DNA of 64,000 nucleotides. Origin: Chloroflexota bacterium. Lineage in GTDB: Bacteria > Chloroflexota > Dehalococcoidia > Lucifugimonadales > Lucifugimonadaceae. Below the pieces are notes generated by a model. The model searched no databases. It was not told the origin of the DNA and worked only from the letters and a program-made list of their open reading frames with translations. A program made the translations under genes and the position numbers. The stretch covers positions 120,860 to 184,859 of the forward strand of contig PCAM01000002.1 of NCBI GenBank assembly GCA_002730555.1, in the 5' to 3' direction. Shown here piece by piece: positions 60,696-64,000 of the stretch; within the stretch, counting starts at the first letter, position 1, and every line of letters starts with the position of its first letter.

Positions 60696-61628
60696 ATGCA
60701 ACACATCACGCCGCCACAGACTGATCGTCTGGCCTACGTCATCGGCCCATATCAGGAGCCGTTGGCGACGGTGGTGCCTGGTGAGACATTCCAGATCTCC
60801 ACACTCGACGCGTTCGGCAACCGCATCGACTCGACCGACATCGATCTAGCAGATGTCATCCAGATGCCTTACGTGAATCCATGTACTGGTCCGATCTACG
60901 TAAATGGCGCGGTCCCCGGAGACACCCTGGCCGTCCGTATCGATGAAATACAGATGGCCCGCGACTACGCCGTGAGTTGCATCATTCCGGAGTTCGGGGG
61001 GCTGTGTGGAACGCCGTTTACCCGAGTGTTAAATGAGCCCCTCGAACAACGAATTCTGCTCCATCCGATATCGGGTTCCGAGATGATCCATGATCCAGAC
61101 CTGGACATCCCGTCTCTCCCGGTCGAGCCTTTTTACGGGACGATCGGAACGTCTCCTGCCCTGGAGGCGATATCAACGCTGTCGCCGGGATTCCATGGTG
61201 GGAATATGGACGCCGCCGACGTATGCCCCGGCAACACCGTATATCTACCCGTCGCCGTAGATGGTGCGTTGTTGTTCGTAGGGGACGGCCACGCCGCGCA
61301 AGGAGATGCGGAGGTAAGTGGCGTGGCCGCGGAAGTACCTACGACGGGAACCCTCACCGTCGACGTGATTAAAGGCCAGTCCATCGCGACCCCGAGACTT
61401 GAGAACGACGAGTTTTTGATGTCGATCGGAAGCGCTCGGCCGATGGAGGACGCAGCGCGGATCGCGTTTTACGATCTCGTCACATGGCTTGCCGACGATT
61501 ACGGTTTTGATCGAATCGCTGCATACCAGCTCTGCTCGCAGGTTGCGCGTGTGAGGTTGGCGAACATGGTCGATATCCTTTACTCGATCGTCGCCAAGTT
61601 TCCGAAGAGATACCTGCTCCGCTCATAG
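60696..61628 (+). CDS. Acetamidase/formamidase family protein
   Basis: NPCTGPIYVNGAVPGDTLAVRIDEI, GFHGGNMDAADVCPGNTVYLPVAVDGALLFVGDGHAAQGDAEVSG. Confidence 0.95.
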   Translation: MQHITPPQTDRLAYVIGPYQEPLATVVPGETFQISTLDAFGNRIDSTDIDLADVIQMPYVNPCTGPIYVNGAVPGDTLAVRIDEIQMARDYAVSCIIPEFGGLCGTPFTRVLNEPLEQRILLHPISGSEMIHDPDLDIPSLPVEPFYGTIGTSPALEAISTLSPGFHGGNMDAADVCPGNTVYLPVAVDGALLFVGDGHAAQGDAEVSGVAAEVPTTGTLTVDVIKGQSIATPRLENDEFLMSIGSARPMEDAARIAFYDLVTWLADDYGFDRIAAYQLCSQVARVRLANMVDILYSIVAKFPKRYLLRS

Positions 61629-61849
61629 GCCGGGAAGTAATCCGAATTTGACCGGGCGAGAAGACAGGAATCTCTTTCTAGCAGACCAGCCCGGCCATTT
61701 GACCAGGAGCTGAGTCCGTTTAATGTTCCTGGAGGAAATGGGGAGGGAGTGCCGTTCACTTTTTGGAACCGCTTACCGTGAGTTTGCCAGGTTCTTGTTG
61801 AATCATAGATTTCGTGTTTCGTCCTATAAGGTCGAAATGAAAGGTGAAC

Positions 61850-61901
61850 TGGTGGGCCCTGTCGGATCTGAATATCTGGCCGACGACCTTCGGATCAAAA
61901 G
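61850..61901 (-). other. Second, degenerate tRNA-Lys-like 3'-end (candidate att site)
   Basis: 18-nt identity TGGTGGGCCCTGTCGGAT with 42400-42417, same orientation; minus strand CTTTTGATCCGAAGGTCGTCGG...CCGACAGGGCCCACCA. Confidence 0.6.
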
Positions 61902-62208
61902 GCAGTGTCTCGATCAACTCCGGCAGTCAAGGTGCCAGTTCAAAACTTCAGTCAAACTTCAGGTAAAACGCAGGCTGAGATACCACTTTTGAAAATACCT
62001 AACTGAACAAATCCATCGCATTTCGGGAATTTTGGGTCAAGGTTCAATCTTTCAACATATCAAGCAAACCTTTGCCGACACTCAACTGCGCAACGATAAG
62101 AAACTGAGTCATAAGTAGCACTTATTTGTTGCCCGAATTTTGACCACGTCACCGGATCGATGAGAATCAACCGTGTGAGTTGACTTACAGCTAAGTCAGA
62201 GCGTTCAT

Positions 62209-62628
62209 GTGTACATGAAACTATCTGAAGTACTTTCGTTCCGGCGAAATCATACGTCGCTCAAAGACGCCGTTAAAACCTACATTTCCGCATGTCACGC
62301 TGAAGGGAAGACAGAGAGAACGTTCCAGGCATATAGCGAAACATTGAACCAGCTCCTAGATGTCGCTAAATCGGCTGGCTTCCCAACTCGTCTATCCGGA
62401 TTCAGAAGTGAACATGTTTATGCGTTCATGGATGCAACTCGTATGCGAGGAGTCTCCTCCGGTACTCAACACAGGCGTTTCCGAGAGACGCGAGCGTTCT
62501 TCTCATGGTGTGAACGCATGGCTTACACCCTCGACCATCCTTTCAAAGGTATTTCAAATGTCAGGACCGGTACGAAAGTCATCAAACCGTTCACCAAAAG
62601 TGATATTGACCTGCCCCCCAAAAACTAG
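62209..62628 (+). pseudogene. Truncated tyrosine recombinase/integrase (N-terminal SAM-like core-binding domain only)
   Basis: LKDAVKTYISACHAEGKTERTFQAYSETLNQLLDVAKSAGF...VYAFMDATRMRGVSSGTQHRRFRETRAFFSWCERMAYTLDHPFKGI; ends inside the palindromic element, no catalytic R..HxxR..Y region. Confidence 0.8.
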
Positions 62629-62677
62629 ACCAGGGTAAATGTTAGAAACTCTGGTCTAGTTTTTGGGGGGCAGGTCA
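62608..62677. mobile_element. About 70-bp palindromic insertion (IS-end/MITE-like)
   Basis: TGACCTGCCCCCCAAAAACTAGACCAG - 17 nt - CTGGTCTAGTTTTTGGGGGGCAGGTCA, perfect 27-bp inverted repeats. Confidence 0.8.
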
Positions 62678-62773
62678 TGATGATCACAAAGAGATGGATG
62701 ATTTGACATTAACTGCGATCAGAATCGTTTATATATCAATACGTTGGTTTTTGTATCCGCATTCACATGTGAC

Positions 62774-64000
62774 TTATTCGTAGTCGGCATCCAGCGAATA
62801 AGACCACCCGTTAGTGGGTTGGTATGCTTTTGATTTCCAGATGATTTCTGCAGCAGCACCAGCCTGCCAGCACCAAGAGTCATTCCACCATCGTCCCTTC
62901 CAGGTTGCCCCCCAACTGCCGGGGGAGCACGAGCCAGGCCAAATTGTGAGGCCACCAGCAATCCAACCCTCGCCCTCAAACTTCAAGGCGTCCTGACCAT
63001 TGATCTGTTTTTTATTCATAGTGAGCGATACATCCCCCCTGGCAGAAACTACACACAACGCTTCACCGTGAGCATAACCTCGCAGAGACCCCCCATATGC
63101 ACTCTGACCATCACCCGTGAAGTACCAGACTTCAACTTCCCCTCCGACACTCAACTTCAGCCAACAGCCGTCTTGTACGATCGGAATTTCGCCCTGCGCC
63201 CTTGCGTAGACACCAGTCATCCCCCCATTGTCTGAGGAGATCTTTTCTACCAGCTGTTCAAAGCCGTTGTCTTCGAGTATCTCCTTGCTGGCACTGTTTA
63301 TTCGTCCAAACAGCAAAGACGCACCGACAGCGGCTCCAAACTCCTCGATCTTTCCGTCCCCCATCAAACCTGCGTATAGAACACTTTCTCCAAAACCAAA
63401 GACGCCTGCAACCGTATCAAGGGTGATTGCTTCGAGTTCGAAACCATCGTTATAGGTCACGCCTCCCTGGATGTTTTTATTACCTGGTGCAGTGGTGATC
63501 TCAAGCCGGAAGTCAGCGTGTTCAATGTCATATGTGAACATATGAGCCTTCACGTTCTTCCCGCCTATAGTGAAATCACCTGACTTGTTGTAGCTGAAAG
63601 AGAGATGGGGAGTTTCCAGGAAAATCTCCCCTCCGTCCTTCCAACCGCCAGGACCTTCGCCGGCCTCGGCTATCTTCGTTCGAAGAGCAAGATCAAACCT
63701 CTCGAAGTCGCCTCCTGGATTGTCACCATTGTCGGTGAAAGCTACCTCCCCACGGACCAGGTGGAATGCAAGCTTGTAGTCCGAACTATCAAACTTCAAA
63801 GCTTCGCCCGCACCACCACCGAGTCCCATAAGTTTTGTCAGCTGCTGAGCTTTGTCTTCATTACCGCCATCTACGGCAAACTCTATGGCAGATATATCGA
63901 AGCATCCCTCATCTGGCTTTTCAGCTGCGTCTTCTATAGCGTCGTTCAGAACTTTGTAGGTTCCTGTGTAGTCATCCCAGTCTCCACCCCATAGCTGATA
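62774..64000 (-). CDS. Large Gly-rich, probably beta-structured protein of unknown family, N-terminus beyond window
   Basis: Frame stays open from the ORF start at 63829 to 64000 (YQLWGGDWDDYTGTYKVLNDAIEDAAEKPDEGCFDISAIEFAVDGGNEDKAQQLTKL-MGLGGG...); alternating polar/hydrophobic pattern, Trp/Gly-rich C-terminus. Confidence 0.75.
   Translation of the reverse strand, partial: YQLWGGDWDDYTGTYKVLNDAIEDAAEKPDEGCFDISAIEFAVDGGNEDKAQQLTKLMGLGGGAGEALKFDSSDYKLAFHLVRGEVAFTDNGDNPGGDFERFDLALRTKIAEAGEGPGGWKDGGEIFLETPHLSFSYNKSGDFTIGGKNVKAHMFTYDIEHADFRLEITTAPGNKNIQGGVTYNDGFELEAITLDTVAGVFGFGESVLYAGLMGDGKIEEFGAAVGASLLFGRINSASKEILEDNGFEQLVEKISSDNGGMTGVYARAQGEIPIVQDGCWLKLSVGGEVEVWYFTGDGQSAYGGSLRGYAHGEALCVVSARGDVSLTMNKKQINGQDALKFEGEGWIAGGLTIWPGSCSPGSWGATWKGRWWNDSWCWQAGAAAEIIWKSKAYQPTNGWSYSLDADYE

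Noticed and set aside
61723-61992. 89-aa ORF MFLEEMGRECRSLF...
   Set aside because: It reads through the degenerate tRNA-like att sequence and has no recognisable domain; likely spurious.

Overview
This 64 kb window is GC-rich bacterial DNA. Gene content suggests a Chloroflexota lineage, possibly SAR202-like, because of the enolase-superfamily expansion, the heliorhodopsin and the mixed catabolic genes; this is an inference from gene content only. The left part holds a partial M81/MlrC-type peptidase and five tandem mandelate racemase/muconate lactonizing (enolase superfamily) paralogs separated by palindromic repeats. It is followed by GGT, MazG, CoA-transferase, SDR, SelA-like and dehydrogenase genes. 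The centre holds housekeeping genes (recG, degV, DAK2/YloV-like, rpmB, rpe, argH, argG, argD, argB, argJ, orn, clpS) mixed with a sulfatase and oxidoreductases. The right part (about 42.4-61.9 kb) is an accessory region bounded by two same-orientation copies of a tRNA-Lys 3'-half-like sequence. It carries a heliorhodopsin, a ThDP enzyme, a three-domain flippase/phosphodiesterase/GT2 fusion, a cupredoxin-like lipoprotein, an orphan iron-binding protein, nucleotide-sugar enzymes, a BNR/sortilin-like giant protein, an MFS transporter and an acetamidase. A truncated tyrosine recombinase and a lower-GC tail follow. Most notable: (1) an unannotated candidate selenoprotein, a redoxin with a UxxC motif created by one in-frame TGA at 19637-19639, which the ORF track truncates; (2) a heliorhodopsin next to a tRNA remnant; (3) the five-paralog enolase array; (4) the three-domain fusion; (5) an AT-hook-like small protein behind an AT-rich leader; (6) several families of dispersed palindromic repeats. 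No searches were run. Family calls come from motif recognition.
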